NCBI RefSeq assembly: GCF_002019855.1
Contig: NZ_CM007717.1
Location: 3,869,636-3,933,635 of the forward strand
DNA length: 64,000 nt
Direction: 5' to 3'
Source: Streptomyces antibioticus
GTDB lineage: Bacteria; Actinomycetota; Actinomycetes; Streptomycetales; Streptomycetaceae
Below, piece after piece: positions 35,080 to 43,488 of the stretch. Each line of letters starts with the position of its first letter. Position 1 is the first letter of the stretch. Under the pieces are notes generated by a model. It was given only the letters and a program-made list of their open reading frames with translations, did no database searches and was not told where the DNA came from. A program made the position numbers and the translations under genes.

Positions 35080-35727
35080 ATGACAGGACAAGTGCGTACC
35101 GTCGACGGCCGCGTGGCCGGTCGGCGCGGGCAGGCGACGCGGCAGAAGCTGCTGGACTGCCTCAGCGAGATGCTCAGCTCTTCTCCGTACCGCGACGTCA
35201 AGGTCATCGACGTCGCCCGGAAGGCGGGCACTTCACCCGCGACCTTCTACCAGTACTTCCCGGACGTCGAGGGCGCCGTCCTGGAGATCGCCGACCAAAT
35301 GGCCGCCGAGGGCGCCGGGTTGACCGAGGTGCTGGAGGGCCGTTCCTGGGTCGGCAAGGCCGGATGGCAGACGGCACAGGAACTCGTCGACGGATTCCTG
35401 GAGTTCTGGAAGAGGAACGACGCGATCCTGCGCGTCGTCGATCTCGGCGCGGCCGAGGGCGACAAGCGTTTCTACAAGCTCCGCATGAAGATTCTGAACT
35501 CGGTGAACAACTCCCTCGCGGACGCCGTCACGGAGTTGCAGTCCAAGGGCAAGGTCGACAAGGACGTGAACCCGGCCGCGGTCGCCGGTTCGCTGGTCGC
35601 GATGCTCGCGGCGGTCGCCTCGCACCAGAAGGGCTTCCAGTCGTGGGGCGTCAAGCAGGCTGAACTGAAGCCGAACCTCGCCCTGTTGGTGTATCTGGGC
35701 ATCACGGGCAAGAAGCCGACGAAGTAG
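35080..35727 (+). CDS. TetR-family transcriptional regulator
   Basis: 215 residues: HTH at about 38-58 (VARKAGTSPATFYQYFPDV) and an all-helical ligand domain ending in Lys-rich KKPTK. It is divergent from kbpA/afsK. It is the only TetR in the window and so the nearest candidate for the protein that reads the CTGACGG-N-CCGTCAG palindromes, but its own promoter has only a degenerate copy over the ATG (35072-35086). The S. coelicolor afsK locus also has a TetR neighbour, so it may instead be a fixed part of that locus. Confidence 0.9.
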   Translation: MTGQVRTVDGRVAGRRGQATRQKLLDCLSEMLSSSPYRDVKVIDVARKAGTSPATFYQYFPDVEGAVLEIADQMAAEGAGLTEVLEGRSWVGKAGWQTAQELVDGFLEFWKRNDAILRVVDLGAAEGDKRFYKLRMKILNSVNNSLADAVTELQSKGKVDKDVNPAAVAGSLVAMLAAVASHQKGFQSWGVKQAELKPNLALLVYLGITGKKPTK

Positions 35728-35780
35728 GCGAAGCAGTCGAAGCAGGCGATCGAGCAGCCTGCGGCGCCAAGTCCTGTCTG

Positions 35781-35815
35781 GCGGGCGGTGGTTCACAGGG
35801 TGGACCACCGCCCGC
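35781..35815. terminator. Bidirectional hairpin between TetR and Lrp genes
   Basis: Perfect 12-bp inverted repeat GCGGGCGGTGGT (35781-35792) and ACCACCGCCCGC (35804-35815) with an 11-base loop, between convergent genes. Confidence 0.85.
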
Positions 35816-35845
35816 GCCGTTACGCGGGGCCCGCACGGGAGGCTC

Positions 35846-36298
35846 TCACGCGGGCAACGGCCGGTCCTTCACCACATGCTTCATCACCAGCGTGGACGTC
35901 AGGCGCTGCACCCCCGGCAGGGTCGCGAGCCGTTCGTCGTACAGCCGTTGGAAGGCCGCGAGGTCGGCGGTGGCCACCCGCAGCAGATAGTCGGGCTCCC
36001 CGAAGAGCCGCTGGGCGTCCAGGACGTGCTCCACCTCGCCGACCGCCCGCTCGAACTCCACGACCGTGTCCCGGTCCTCCTGCCGCATGGACACGAAGAC
36101 CAGCGCCTCGAAGGCCAGCCCTACGGCCGTCGGCTCCACCATCGCCCGGTACCCGCTGATCGCCCCGGACCGCTCCAGCTCGCGCAGCCGCCGGTGGCAG
36201 GGCGAGACGCTGAGGCGCACCCGCGCGGCCAGCTCGGTCACGGTCAGCCGCCCGTCCTGCTGAAGCTCGGCAAGAATCTTCCGGTCCACGTCGTCCAT
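35846..36298 (-). CDS. Lrp/AsnC-family regulator
   Basis: 150 residues: N-terminal HTH (DDVDRKILAELQQDGRLTVTELAARV) and a C-terminal RAM ligand domain (FVSMRQEDR...GEPDYLLRV). It probably senses an amino acid and controls the divergent LysE exporter 82 bases away, a common pairing. A GGGAA-ATC-TTCCC palindrome touches its start. Confidence 0.92.
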   Translation of the reverse strand: MDDVDRKILAELQQDGRLTVTELAARVRLSVSPCHRRLRELERSGAISGYRAMVEPTAVGLAFEALVFVSMRQEDRDTVVEFERAVGEVEHVLDAQRLFGEPDYLLRVATADLAAFQRLYDERLATLPGVQRLTSTLVMKHVVKDRPLPA

Positions 36299-36300
36299 GA

Positions 36301-36313
36301 GGGAAATCTTCCC
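36301..36313. promoter_or_regulatory. Palindrome in the Lrp/LysE divergent promoter
   Basis: GGGAAATCTTCCC, perfect 5-bp arms around ATC, three bases upstream of the Lrp ATG; a related GGGAAAAC lies at 36331. Candidate Lrp-type autoregulatory site. Confidence 0.45.
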
Positions 36314-36380
36314 CCACCCTCCCGCATTTCGGGAAAACATCGGGAACACTTTCGGCCGCATCGCGCCTAATGTCCCCTTC

Positions 36381-36995
36381 ATGGACTCCGCCACCCTGCT
36401 CTCCTTCCTCGCCCTCGACCTGCTGCTGGTCTGCGTACCGGGCGCCGACTGGGCGTATGTGATCTCCGCCGGGCTGCGCGGCCGCTCGGTGGGCGCGGCG
36501 GTGACGGGGCTGGTCAGCGGCTACGCCCTGCACACGGCGCTGGCGGCGGCAGGGCTCGCGGTGCTGGTGGCGGGGTCCCCGGCGCTGCTCACGGCGCTGA
36601 CGGTGGCGGGGTCGGCGTATCTGGTGTGGCTGGGGTGGAGCGTGCTGCGGCGGCCCGGGGTGCCGGGGGCGGGCGAGGCGGTCACGGAGGGCGGGGCGCG
36701 GGTGTTCCTGCGGGGCGCCACGATCAGCGGCCTGAACCCGAAGGGGCTGCTCCTCTACCTCTCCGTCCTGCCGCAGTTCCTCACCCCGGGCGAGGGCCAC
36801 CTCCCGGTCGCCGCGCAGACCACCGTCCTCGGCCTGCTGCACATGGCGTGCTGCGCGGCCGTCTACCTCACGGTGGGCGCCCTGGCCCGCACCCTCCTCG
36901 GCACCCGCCCGACGGCGGCCCGCGCGGTCACCCGCACCTCGGGCGCGGCGATGCTGGGCATCGGGGCGTTCCTGCTGATCCAGCGGGCGTTCTGA
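36381..36995 (+). CDS. LysE/RhtB-family amino-acid exporter
   Basis: 204-residue membrane protein with about six hydrophobic segments. CVPGADWAYVISAGLRGR is the family's first-loop motif, and SGLNPKGLLLYLSVLPQF the central conserved NPK segment. It would export amino acids or related metabolites. ATG 36381; divergent from the Lrp regulator, which likely controls it. Confidence 0.92.
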   Translation: MDSATLLSFLALDLLLVCVPGADWAYVISAGLRGRSVGAAVTGLVSGYALHTALAAAGLAVLVAGSPALLTALTVAGSAYLVWLGWSVLRRPGVPGAGEAVTEGGARVFLRGATISGLNPKGLLLYLSVLPQFLTPGEGHLPVAAQTTVLGLLHMACCAAVYLTVGALARTLLGTRPTAARAVTRTSGAAMLGIGAFLLIQRAF

Positions 36996-37012
36996 GGGGC
37001 GGGGGCCGTCAC

Positions 37013-37588
37013 TCAGGTCCGCCGTTCCAGCCGGAAGACGCGGATCTCCCGTTCCACCCGTGCCTGGTACGTGGCGTACGGCGGCCAGAACGCCAGCAGG
37101 TCCTGCCATACGGCCGCCCGTTCCTCGCCCGTCAGCAGTCGGGCCGTGATCGGGATGTCCGTGCCCTTCCAGTTGACGTCGGCGTCGGGGTGGGCGAGGA
37201 GGTTGGTGGTCCAGGCGGGGTGGCCGGGGCGGCCGAAGTTGGAGCCGACCAGGGTCCAGCCGAGACCGTCGGGCGTGGGCATGCAGGCCAGCGGGGTGCG
37301 CCGGGGCAGGCCGCTGCGCGCGCCGGTGGAGGTGAGGATCACGCCCGGCAGCATCAGGGCGCTGAGCAGCAGCTTCCCCCGGGTGAGCCGGTGGACGGCC
37401 CGGTCGAGCGCCGGGACGACATGCGGGGCGACCTTCGCGAAGCCCCGGGTCGAGGAGACCTTCCGCACCGCGCGGACGCCGAGGGCGGCGCGAACACCGG
37501 CACCGGCACCGGCACCGGCACCGGCACCGCCGCCGACACCACCTCCGGCACCGGCACCGCCGCCCACACCACCTCCGACGCCGGTCAC
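37013..37588 (-). CDS. Deazaflavin-dependent nitroreductase-like protein with Gly/Ala/Val N-terminus
   Basis: 191 residues. The C-terminal part is a nitroreductase/Ddn-like split barrel (LTSTGARSGLPRRTPLACM, WTLVGSNFGRPGHPAWTTNLLAHP). The first 30 or so residues are a Gly/Ala/Val run encoded by CCGGCA hexamers (37490-37580), an odd, probably disordered extension. GTG 37588 overlaps the stop of the acyl-CoA dehydrogenase gene (GTGA), so it shares that transcript and its palindrome-controlled promoter. The true start could be downstream of the repeat. Confidence 0.8.
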   Translation of the reverse strand: MTGVGGGVGGGAGAGGGVGGGAGAGAGAGAGVRAALGVRAVRKVSSTRGFAKVAPHVVPALDRAVHRLTRGKLLLSALMLPGVILTSTGARSGLPRRTPLACMPTPDGLGWTLVGSNFGRPGHPAWTTNLLAHPDADVNWKGTDIPITARLLTGEERAAVWQDLLAFWPPYATYQARVEREIRVFRLERRT

Positions 37589-38769
37589 ACCGCCACCTCC
37601 GCCCCGGCGAAGAGCCCCGCCTCGTCGGCCGCGTGGGCGCGCAGCCGGTGCACGGGCCCGAAGAGCAGGTCGTCGCCCGCCGCGCGCTTGAAGTACAGGT
37701 GCGCCTCGTGCTCCCAGGTGAAGCCGATGCCGCCGTGCACCTGGATCGCCTCCCCGGCGGCGGTCCGCAGCGCCTGGAGCGCCTGGGCGAGCGCGAGCCC
37801 GCCGGCCCGTTCCCCGTGCCCGGCGGCCCAGGCCGCGTAGTAGGCGGCGGAGCGGGCCGCCTGGAGCGCCACGTACACATCGGCGAGCCGGTGCTGGACG
37901 GCCTGGAAGGACCCGATCGCCCGCCCGAACTGCTCCCGCTGCCCGGCGTACTCCACGGTCCGCTCCAGCACCCGCCCGGCGGCCCCGACGGCCTCGCAGG
38001 CGAGGACCGCGGCGGCGGAGTTCCCCACGGCGGCGAGCGCCCCGGTGACGTCCCCGTCCTCCCCGCCCAGCGGTTCGGCCGCCACGTCACGGAGCTGGAC
38101 GCGTCCCTGCGGCCGGGTCGCGTCCAGGGCGGTCTGCCGTGTCCGGACGAGCCCGGGGGCGTCCCCCGGCACCAGGAACAGCAGCACCCGGGACCGTACG
38201 AACCCGCCGGTGTGCGCGGCGACGACCAGCAGGCCGGCGCTGTGCCCGTCGAGCACCTGGGCCGCCTCCCCGTACAGCCGCCAGCCGTCCCCGGTGCGGC
38301 GTGCCTGGATCCCGCCGGCCCGCCCGTCCCCGGCCCAGGCGCCGTCGTTCGCACAGGTCAGGGCGAGGGCGGTGGTGAGCCGCGGGGCCGGGACGGCGAG
38401 TGCGGCAGTCAGGCTGCCGTCGGCCAGCCGGGGCAGCACGGCGGTGCGCTGGGCGTCGGTGCCGAGGGCGAGGATCAGCGGCGCGGCGAGGACGGACGTG
38501 GCGAGGAACGGGGAGGGGGCGAGCGCCCGGCCCAGCTCCTCGGCCGCGAGGGCGAGGTCCGTGACGGGGCAGCCGACCCCGCCGTACGCCTCCGACAGGG
38601 CGAGGCCGGGCAGCCCCAACTGCTCGGCGAGGACGGTCCACAGGGCGCGGTCGTGTCCGGCGGGGGTGCCGACGGCGGCGCGCAGTTCCTCGAAGCCGCA
38701 GCGTTTGTGGAGGAGTTCGCGCAGCGTACGGCGGATCTCGTCCTGTTCGGCGGTGAAGCTGGGGTCCAT
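37585..38769 (-). CDS. Acyl-CoA dehydrogenase (small, FadE/ChsE-like subunit)
   Basis: 394-residue acyl-CoA dehydrogenase. It has AEQDEIRRTLRELL at the start, EQFGRAIGSFQAVQHRLAD (FAD-site Arg) and the C-terminal QVHGGIGFTWEHEAHLYFKR. This end is typical of the subunit type that lacks the catalytic Glu and works in alpha2-beta2 complexes, as in steroid beta-oxidation. GGAGG precedes the ATG. Divergent from an Ltp thiolase across one regulon palindrome. Confidence 0.9.
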   Translation of the reverse strand: MDPSFTAEQDEIRRTLRELLHKRCGFEELRAAVGTPAGHDRALWTVLAEQLGLPGLALSEAYGGVGCPVTDLALAAEELGRALAPSPFLATSVLAAPLILALGTDAQRTAVLPRLADGSLTAALAVPAPRLTTALALTCANDGAWAGDGRAGGIQARRTGDGWRLYGEAAQVLDGHSAGLLVVAAHTGGFVRSRVLLFLVPGDAPGLVRTRQTALDATRPQGRVQLRDVAAEPLGGEDGDVTGALAAVGNSAAAVLACEAVGAAGRVLERTVEYAGQREQFGRAIGSFQAVQHRLADVYVALQAARSAAYYAAWAAGHGERAGGLALAQALQALRTAAGEAIQVHGGIGFTWEHEAHLYFKRAAGDDLLFGPVHRLRAHAADEAGLFAGAEVAV

Positions 38770-38786
38770 GGCACTTCCCTCCGCAT

Positions 38787-38801
38787 CTGACGGTCCGTCA
38801 T
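38787..38801. promoter_or_regulatory. Regulon palindrome between acyl-CoA dehydrogenase and thiolase genes
   Basis: CTGACGGTCCGTCAT, one mismatch from the perfect palindrome, flanked by AT on both sides as at several other sites. It lies 18 bases upstream of the ATG at 38769 and 45 bases from the thiolase start. Confidence 0.75.
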
Positions 38802-38845
38802 ATTAGGAGCCCGGCAACGAGATGCACAGAGGGAGGTGACCGTCG

Positions 38846-40018
38846 ATGGTCGCAGGAGGCCGACGCGTGGCGGTGGTCGGCGTGGCCCTCTCCGACTGCG
38901 GCCGGGTGGACGACGCGACCGCGTACGCCCTGCACGCCCAGGCGGCCCGCCGCGCGCTGGCGGACGCGGGCCTCGACCGGTCCCGCGTGGACGGCTTCGC
39001 CTCCGCCGGACTCGGCACCCTGGCCCCCGTGGAAGTGGCCGACTACCTGGGACTCCGCCCCACGTGGGTGGACTCCACCTCGGTCGGCGGCGCGACCTGG
39101 GAGGTGATGGCGGCCCACGCGGCCGACGCGATCGCGACGGGGCACGCGAACGCCGTCCTGCTGGTCTACGGCTCCACGGCCCGCGCCGACATCCGGGCCG
39201 GCCGGCGCACGGGCACGTTCGCGTTCGGCGGGGGCGGCCCGCTCCAGTTCGAGGTGCCGTACGGCCATACGCTCGTCGCCAAGTACGCGATGGCCGCCCG
39301 CCGCCACATGCTGCAATTCGGCACGACGATCGAGCAGTTGGCGCAGATCGCCGTCCAGGCGCGGGCGAACGCCGCCCTGAACCCGGAGGCCATGTTCCGC
39401 GACCCGGTGACGGTGGACGACGTGCTGTCCGGCCCGATGATCGCCGACCCCTTCACCAAGCTGCACTGCTGCCTGCGCTCCGACGGCGGCGCGGCGGTCC
39501 TGCTGGCGGCCGAGGAGTACGTACGGGACTGCCGTACGGCGCCCGTGTGGGTGCTGGGCACCGGCGAGCACGTGTCGCACGCGAGCCTGTCGGAGTGGGA
39601 GGACTTCACGGTCTCACCGGCGGCGGTCAGCGGGCGGCTGGCGTTCGCACGGGCCGGGGTGCGGGCGGACGAGGTGGACTTCGCGGAGATCTACGACGCG
39701 TTCACCTACATGACGCTGGTGACGCTGGAGGACCTCGGCTTCTGCGCCAAGGGCGAGGGCGGGGCGTTCGTGGAGAAGGGGCGGCTCCTGGTGGCGGGCG
39801 GGGAGCTGCCGGTGAACACGGACGGCGGCGGCCTTTCGGCCCAACACCCGGGAATGCGGGGCCTGTTCCTCCTCGTGGAGGCGGTACGGCAACTGCGCGG
39901 CGAGGCCGGGGAACGGCAGGTGCGGCGCCCGGACGGCGAACTGCCGCGGCTGGGGGTGGCGTCGGGGACGGGCGGGTGGTTCTGCTCCTCGGGGACGGTG
40001 GTGCTGGGGCGGGAGTGA
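38846..40018 (+). CDS. Thiolase-fold lipid-transfer protein (Ltp type), second copy
   Basis: 390 residues of the Ltp group: VAVVGVALSDCGRVD, STSVGGATWEVMAAHAAD, AEIYDAFTYMTLV, GEGGAFVEKGRL, VNTDGGGLSAQHPG. It is related to, but clearly distinct from, the thiolase at 25.5 kb. No DUF35 gene is adjacent; the one at 44.6 kb could serve it. GGAGGTGACC precedes ATG 38846. Confidence 0.9.
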   Translation: MVAGGRRVAVVGVALSDCGRVDDATAYALHAQAARRALADAGLDRSRVDGFASAGLGTLAPVEVADYLGLRPTWVDSTSVGGATWEVMAAHAADAIATGHANAVLLVYGSTARADIRAGRRTGTFAFGGGGPLQFEVPYGHTLVAKYAMAARRHMLQFGTTIEQLAQIAVQARANAALNPEAMFRDPVTVDDVLSGPMIADPFTKLHCCLRSDGGAAVLLAAEEYVRDCRTAPVWVLGTGEHVSHASLSEWEDFTVSPAAVSGRLAFARAGVRADEVDFAEIYDAFTYMTLVTLEDLGFCAKGEGGAFVEKGRLLVAGGELPVNTDGGGLSAQHPGMRGLFLLVEAVRQLRGEAGERQVRRPDGELPRLGVASGTGGWFCSSGTVVLGRE

Positions 40019-40110
40019 GGGTCGGCCCGTGGGGGGTGGGGCGGGAGTGAGGGTCGGCCCGTGGGGGTGGGGCGGGAGTGAGAGTCGGCCCGCGGGGGTG
40101 GGCCCGTGGG
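40004..40110. repeat. Tandem repeat of about 29-30 bp after the thiolase
   Basis: Three imperfect units of TGGGGCGGGAGTGAGGGTCG plus GCCCGTGGGGG. The first carries the thiolase stop codon. The remaining 60 or so bases to the expansin-like gene show a ribosome binding site only. Confidence 0.8.
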
Positions 40111-40176
40111 GGTGGGCCGCGTAACGTTCGCCACGTTCGACATACGTGGGCCCCTGAACCACGTAAGGATGCCCCC

Positions 40177-41130
40177 GTGCCCTCCGCCTCGCACCGCCGC
40201 CACCGCGCCCGCCCCGAGCGGCGCACCGCCCGCGCCTCGGTCGTCTCCGTGGTGGCCCTGGCCGCCGTGGCGCTCGTCGTGTCCCTGGTCGTGGCGTTCC
40301 GCCCCGACGGGGGCTCCGGCGAACCGGCCGCCGCACCCGCGGTGAGCGCGAAGGCGAGCGCCTCGCCGTCGGTCTCCGCCGAGCCGTCCTCGGCGTCACC
40401 GAGCCCGACGGCCGGGAAGAAGAAGAGCGTCTCCCCGAAGCCGACCCCTTCCGCCCCCTCCCCCTCCACCTCCGCGCGGCCCGCTCCCCGCACACCGGCG
40501 GCGACCGGCTCCCTCGCGGGCCGGATCCGTCCCGGCGCGAGCTATCGGGGCGTGGCGACCTCGTACGACATCGGGGACGGCGACGGCGCCTGTTCCTTCG
40601 GGCCGTCCTCGGACGTGATGACCGCGGCGATGAACACGGCGGACTACGAGACGTCGAAGGCGTGCGGGGCGTTCGTGCGGGTGCGGGCGGGCGGGAAGTC
40701 GATCACCGTCCGGATCACGAACGAGTGCCCGGCGCCCTGTGTGGCGGGCCAACTGGACCTCAGCCGGGAGGCGTTCGCGAAGCTGGCCCCGCTCTCGGCG
40801 GGCCGTATCACGGTCGACTGGAGTCTGCTGAGCCCGGCGATCTCCGACACGGTCTCGATCCGCTACAAGACGGGCTCCAGCCGGTACTGGTGCGGGATCC
40901 AGGCGCTCGGCCACCGCAATCCGCTGGCCCGTCTGGAGGTGCGTACCGGCGACGGCTCGTGGCTGAGCCTGCCGCGCGCGGAGTACAACTACTTCCTCTC
41001 CGAGCAGGGCACCGGCTGTGGGGGCGCGATCCGGCTCACGGACATCTACGGCGAGCGGCTGACGGTGGAGGGGCTCGCGGTGCGGGCGGAGGCGGTGCAG
41101 GGGACGGGGGTCCAGTTCGCCCGCCGCTGA
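40177..41130 (+). CDS. Expansin-like (DPBB/RlpA-type) exported protein
   Basis: 317 residues. A basic N-terminus and one transmembrane/signal segment (about 20-42) are followed by a Ser/Pro/Lys-rich wall-spanning linker (50-110). Then comes a double-psi beta-barrel (about 120-225: YRGVATSYDIGDGDGACSFG, TNECPAPC, QLDLSREAF) and a C-terminal domain like CBM63 (SSRYWCGIQALGHRNPLARLE). This is the architecture of bacterial expansins (EXLX1), which loosen cellulose or bind peptidoglycan without hydrolysis. The conserved DPBB Asp is in QLDLS. GTG 40177 after AAGGA. Confidence 0.85.
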   Translation: MPSASHRRHRARPERRTARASVVSVVALAAVALVVSLVVAFRPDGGSGEPAAAPAVSAKASASPSVSAEPSSASPSPTAGKKKSVSPKPTPSAPSPSTSARPAPRTPAATGSLAGRIRPGASYRGVATSYDIGDGDGACSFGPSSDVMTAAMNTADYETSKACGAFVRVRAGGKSITVRITNECPAPCVAGQLDLSREAFAKLAPLSAGRITVDWSLLSPAISDTVSIRYKTGSSRYWCGIQALGHRNPLARLEVRTGDGSWLSLPRAEYNYFLSEQGTGCGGAIRLTDIYGERLTVEGLAVRAEAVQGTGVQFARR

Positions 41131-41176
41131 CGGGAGCGGGGCGGGGGCCGGGGCCGGACACCCGGATACTCGATCC

Positions 41177-41842
41177 ATGACCAGGGATCTTGATGAACTG
41201 CTGAGGTCGCTCCGGGTGTGGGCGCCCGGCGTGACGGAGCTGCGGCCCTTCGACCCGGCGGCGGCCCCCGGCTCCCCGCTGGCCCTCTTCACGGAGTGGT
41301 TCGCGCAGGCGGTGGCGGCGGGTGAGCGCGAGCCGCACACCATGACCCTCGCGACGGCGGACGCGGACGGGATGCCGGACGCCCGGATCGTGATGCTGCA
41401 CGGTGCCGACGCCGACGGCTGGTCCTTCGCGACGCACGCCACGAGCCGCAAGGGCCGGCAGCTCGACGCCCGCCGGTACGCGGCCCTGACCTTCTACTGG
41501 CCGGTGCTCGGCCGCCAGGTCCGGCTGCGGGGCCCGGTCTCGATCGCCCCCGCCCGGGCAGCCCAGGCCGACCTGCACGCCCGCTCGACGGGGGCGCTGG
41601 CCGCGGCGCTGACCGGCCGCCAGAGCGAGCCCCTGACGTCCCTGGAGGAGCTGGCCGCCGTCTCCGAGGCGGCCTGGCACGAGGCCCAGGCGGACCCCAC
41701 GGCGGAGTCGCCGACGTGGACGCTGTACCACCTCCACCCCGAGGAGGCGGAGTTCTTCCAGGGCGACGAACGGCGGCGGCATGTGCGGGTGACGTACCGG
41801 AGGGAGGGTGAAGGCTGGTCCCGGGGCCTTCTGTGGCCATGA
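41177..41842 (+). CDS. Pyridoxamine 5'-phosphate oxidase-family protein
   Basis: 221-residue FMN-binding split barrel. MTLATADADGMPDARIVMLHG, SRKGRQLDARRYAALTFYW and RQVRLRGPV follow the PdxH pattern, and the C-terminus has the WTLYHLHPEEAEFFQG dimerisation region. It could be a PdxH-like oxidase or one of the phenazine/PNPOx relatives; the canonical C-terminal R-x-H substrate motif is only loosely matched. ATG 41177, 46 bases after the expansin-like gene. Confidence 0.85.
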   Translation: MTRDLDELLRSLRVWAPGVTELRPFDPAAAPGSPLALFTEWFAQAVAAGEREPHTMTLATADADGMPDARIVMLHGADADGWSFATHATSRKGRQLDARRYAALTFYWPVLGRQVRLRGPVSIAPARAAQADLHARSTGALAAALTGRQSEPLTSLEELAAVSEAAWHEAQADPTAESPTWTLYHLHPEEAEFFQGDERRRHVRVTYRREGEGWSRGLLWP

Positions 41843-41855
41843 GACACCGGGGGTC

Positions 41856-42362
41856 TCAGTCCTGGCCGCCCAGGTAGTTCATGGCCCCCGCCCGGGGCAG
41901 CACGGCCCACATCCGGGTGCCCCCGCCCGGTTCACGGGCCCCGCCGATGCCCCAGTCGCCCCGGCAGGCCCGGACGACCTCGTCCAGGAGCCGCAGGGTG
42001 GCCCGCCGGTTCAGCACGCAGAGGGCGCCGAGGCGGGCGTGGGTGTGGCGGGGGTGCCCGTCGTACACGGTCACCCGGAGGGCGGCGTCGCGGTAACGCA
42101 GCGACACGTACATCTCCTTGGTGAGGGAGAGACGGTAGGCGCAGGTGGTCAGTTCACTCACGACTTGGACGACCGGCTCGGCCACATCATCCAGCCGGTG
42201 CGCCCGAAGGACGGCGCGGGTGGTGGCCCGTGCGACCCCGGGACTACGGGGCGCCGCCGGAAGGGTGAAGCTGTAGCAGAGATCCTCGGGCCGACTGGCG
42301 ACGAACGGGGCGTCACCCTTGCCGGAGGTCGGCGACAGGCAGGACACGACGTCGAGGTGCAC
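41856..42362 (-). CDS. HATPase-like ATP-binding protein
   Basis: 168 residues. A degenerate GHKL fold: VVQVVSELTTCAYRLSL replaces the usual ELVTNAVRH N-box (the catalytic Glu is kept, the Asn is not), and the glycine loops are poor. It may be a non-catalytic partner protein. GTG 42362 after AAGGGAG. Divergent from the WhiJ-like HTH gene; together they form the second WhiJ-type module. Confidence 0.75.
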   Translation of the reverse strand: MHLDVVSCLSPTSGKGDAPFVASRPEDLCYSFTLPAAPRSPGVARATTRAVLRAHRLDDVAEPVVQVVSELTTCAYRLSLTKEMYVSLRYRDAALRVTVYDGHPRHTHARLGALCVLNRRATLRLLDEVVRACRGDWGIGGAREPGGGTRMWAVLPRAGAMNYLGGQD

Positions 42363-42548
42363 GACAACTCCCTTTCCTCACGGGGGGTTTCTCCCGGTGG
42401 CCTGTCTCCCTGCCACACGCCCACCCCTCCCAGGGAAGGAGAAGCCGAGCGAACGTGCGTGATGCGCTTCCGGGCGAATCTGTGACGGCTCTGTGGTCGA
42501 GCCATGACTGACTGTAGAGATCGCGGGGTCACAGTGTCCAGAAAGATG

Positions 42549-42562
42549 GGGGTAATTACCCC
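42549..42562. promoter_or_regulatory. Perfect 14-bp palindrome upstream of the HTH gene
   Basis: GGGGTAATTACCCC, in the 268-base divergent region between the HATPase-like and HTH genes, 68 bases before the HTH ATG. Candidate autoregulatory operator; nothing else is evident in this gap. Confidence 0.55.
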
Positions 42563-42630
42563 TATCGTGGTTGGACTTGGATGCGGCGTGAGGGCCAGAC
42601 TCGGGGTGTCCTCGGCAGGAAAGGGCAGGG

Positions 42631-43479
42631 ATGACCACGAGAAGCACGCCGACCGAGCGGCAGAAACGCCTGGGCGCGGAGATGCGGAGAATGCGGCTGG
42701 CGGCGGGGGTGACCACCGAGGACGCCGCCGGGCTGCTCGGCATCAACAGAACGCGCCTGTCCAACATGGAGTCCGGCATCCGCCCCTTCTCGGCGGACCG
42801 GATTCGCACCCTCGCCTGCAACTACGGCTGTCCTGACGAGAGTTACGTCGATGCGCTGATCGCAATCACTGAGTCCAAGGAGCGGGGGTGGTGGGAGCAG
42901 TATCGCGGCACCCTCCCCACGGGCCTGCTGGACATCGCCGAGGTGGAATGGCACGCGGCACGTATCCGGACCGTGCAATTCATGCACGTACCTGGGCTGC
43001 TCCAGACCGAGGAGTACGCCCGAGGCGTCTTCAGCGCAGTACTGCCACCCATCAGGCGTCTGGACGTCGAACTGCGCGTGGCCCATCGCATGGAGCGCCA
43101 GCAGGTCTTCGAGCGGCCCTCCCCTCCCGGGTACCTCGCCTACGTCCATGAGGCGGCGCTGCGCATGCGGTTCGGCGACGGGACGACCCGCGAGCAGTTG
43201 AGGCACGTGGCCGAGCGGTCCGAGCAGGACGGAATCGACGTACGGATCATCCCCATGAGCGTCAGCGGCTTCCCCGGGGCCGGACACGCGATGCTCTATG
43301 CGGACGGCCCCGTGCGCCAACTCGACACCGTGCAACTGGACTCGGCACACGGGCCGGTATTCACGGACGCGGAGACCCAACTCACCAAGTACCGTGCTCA
43401 CCTGGACTGGATGGACGAGGCGGCGCTGCCGACGGCGGCCTCACGTGACCTCATCCTCGCTATCGCCCGCGAACTCTGA
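42631..43479 (+). CDS. XRE-type HTH regulator with DUF5753 (WhiJ-like)
   Basis: 282 residues: HTH (about 12-68, RLAAGVTTEDAAGLLGINRTRLSNMES) and DUF5753 (about 100-275, VPGLLQTEEYARGVF). Unlike the 28.4-kb paralogue it ends at the usual place and has no TTA codon. GGAAAGGGCAGGG precedes ATG 42631. Followed after nine bases by a DUF397-like gene, with a divergent HATPase-like gene: a complete WhiJ-type set. Confidence 0.9.
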   Translation: MTTRSTPTERQKRLGAEMRRMRLAAGVTTEDAAGLLGINRTRLSNMESGIRPFSADRIRTLACNYGCPDESYVDALIAITESKERGWWEQYRGTLPTGLLDIAEVEWHAARIRTVQFMHVPGLLQTEEYARGVFSAVLPPIRRLDVELRVAHRMERQQVFERPSPPGYLAYVHEAALRMRFGDGTTREQLRHVAERSEQDGIDVRIIPMSVSGFPGAGHAMLYADGPVRQLDTVQLDSAHGPVFTDAETQLTKYRAHLDWMDEAALPTAASRDLILAIAREL

Positions 43480-43488
43480 GGACGGCCC

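Noticed and set aside
35072..35086. CTGACGGCATGACAG over the TetR start codon as a thirteenth regulon site
   Set aside because: Only the left arm matches; the right arm keeps four of seven bases. Noted in the TetR entry but not counted.
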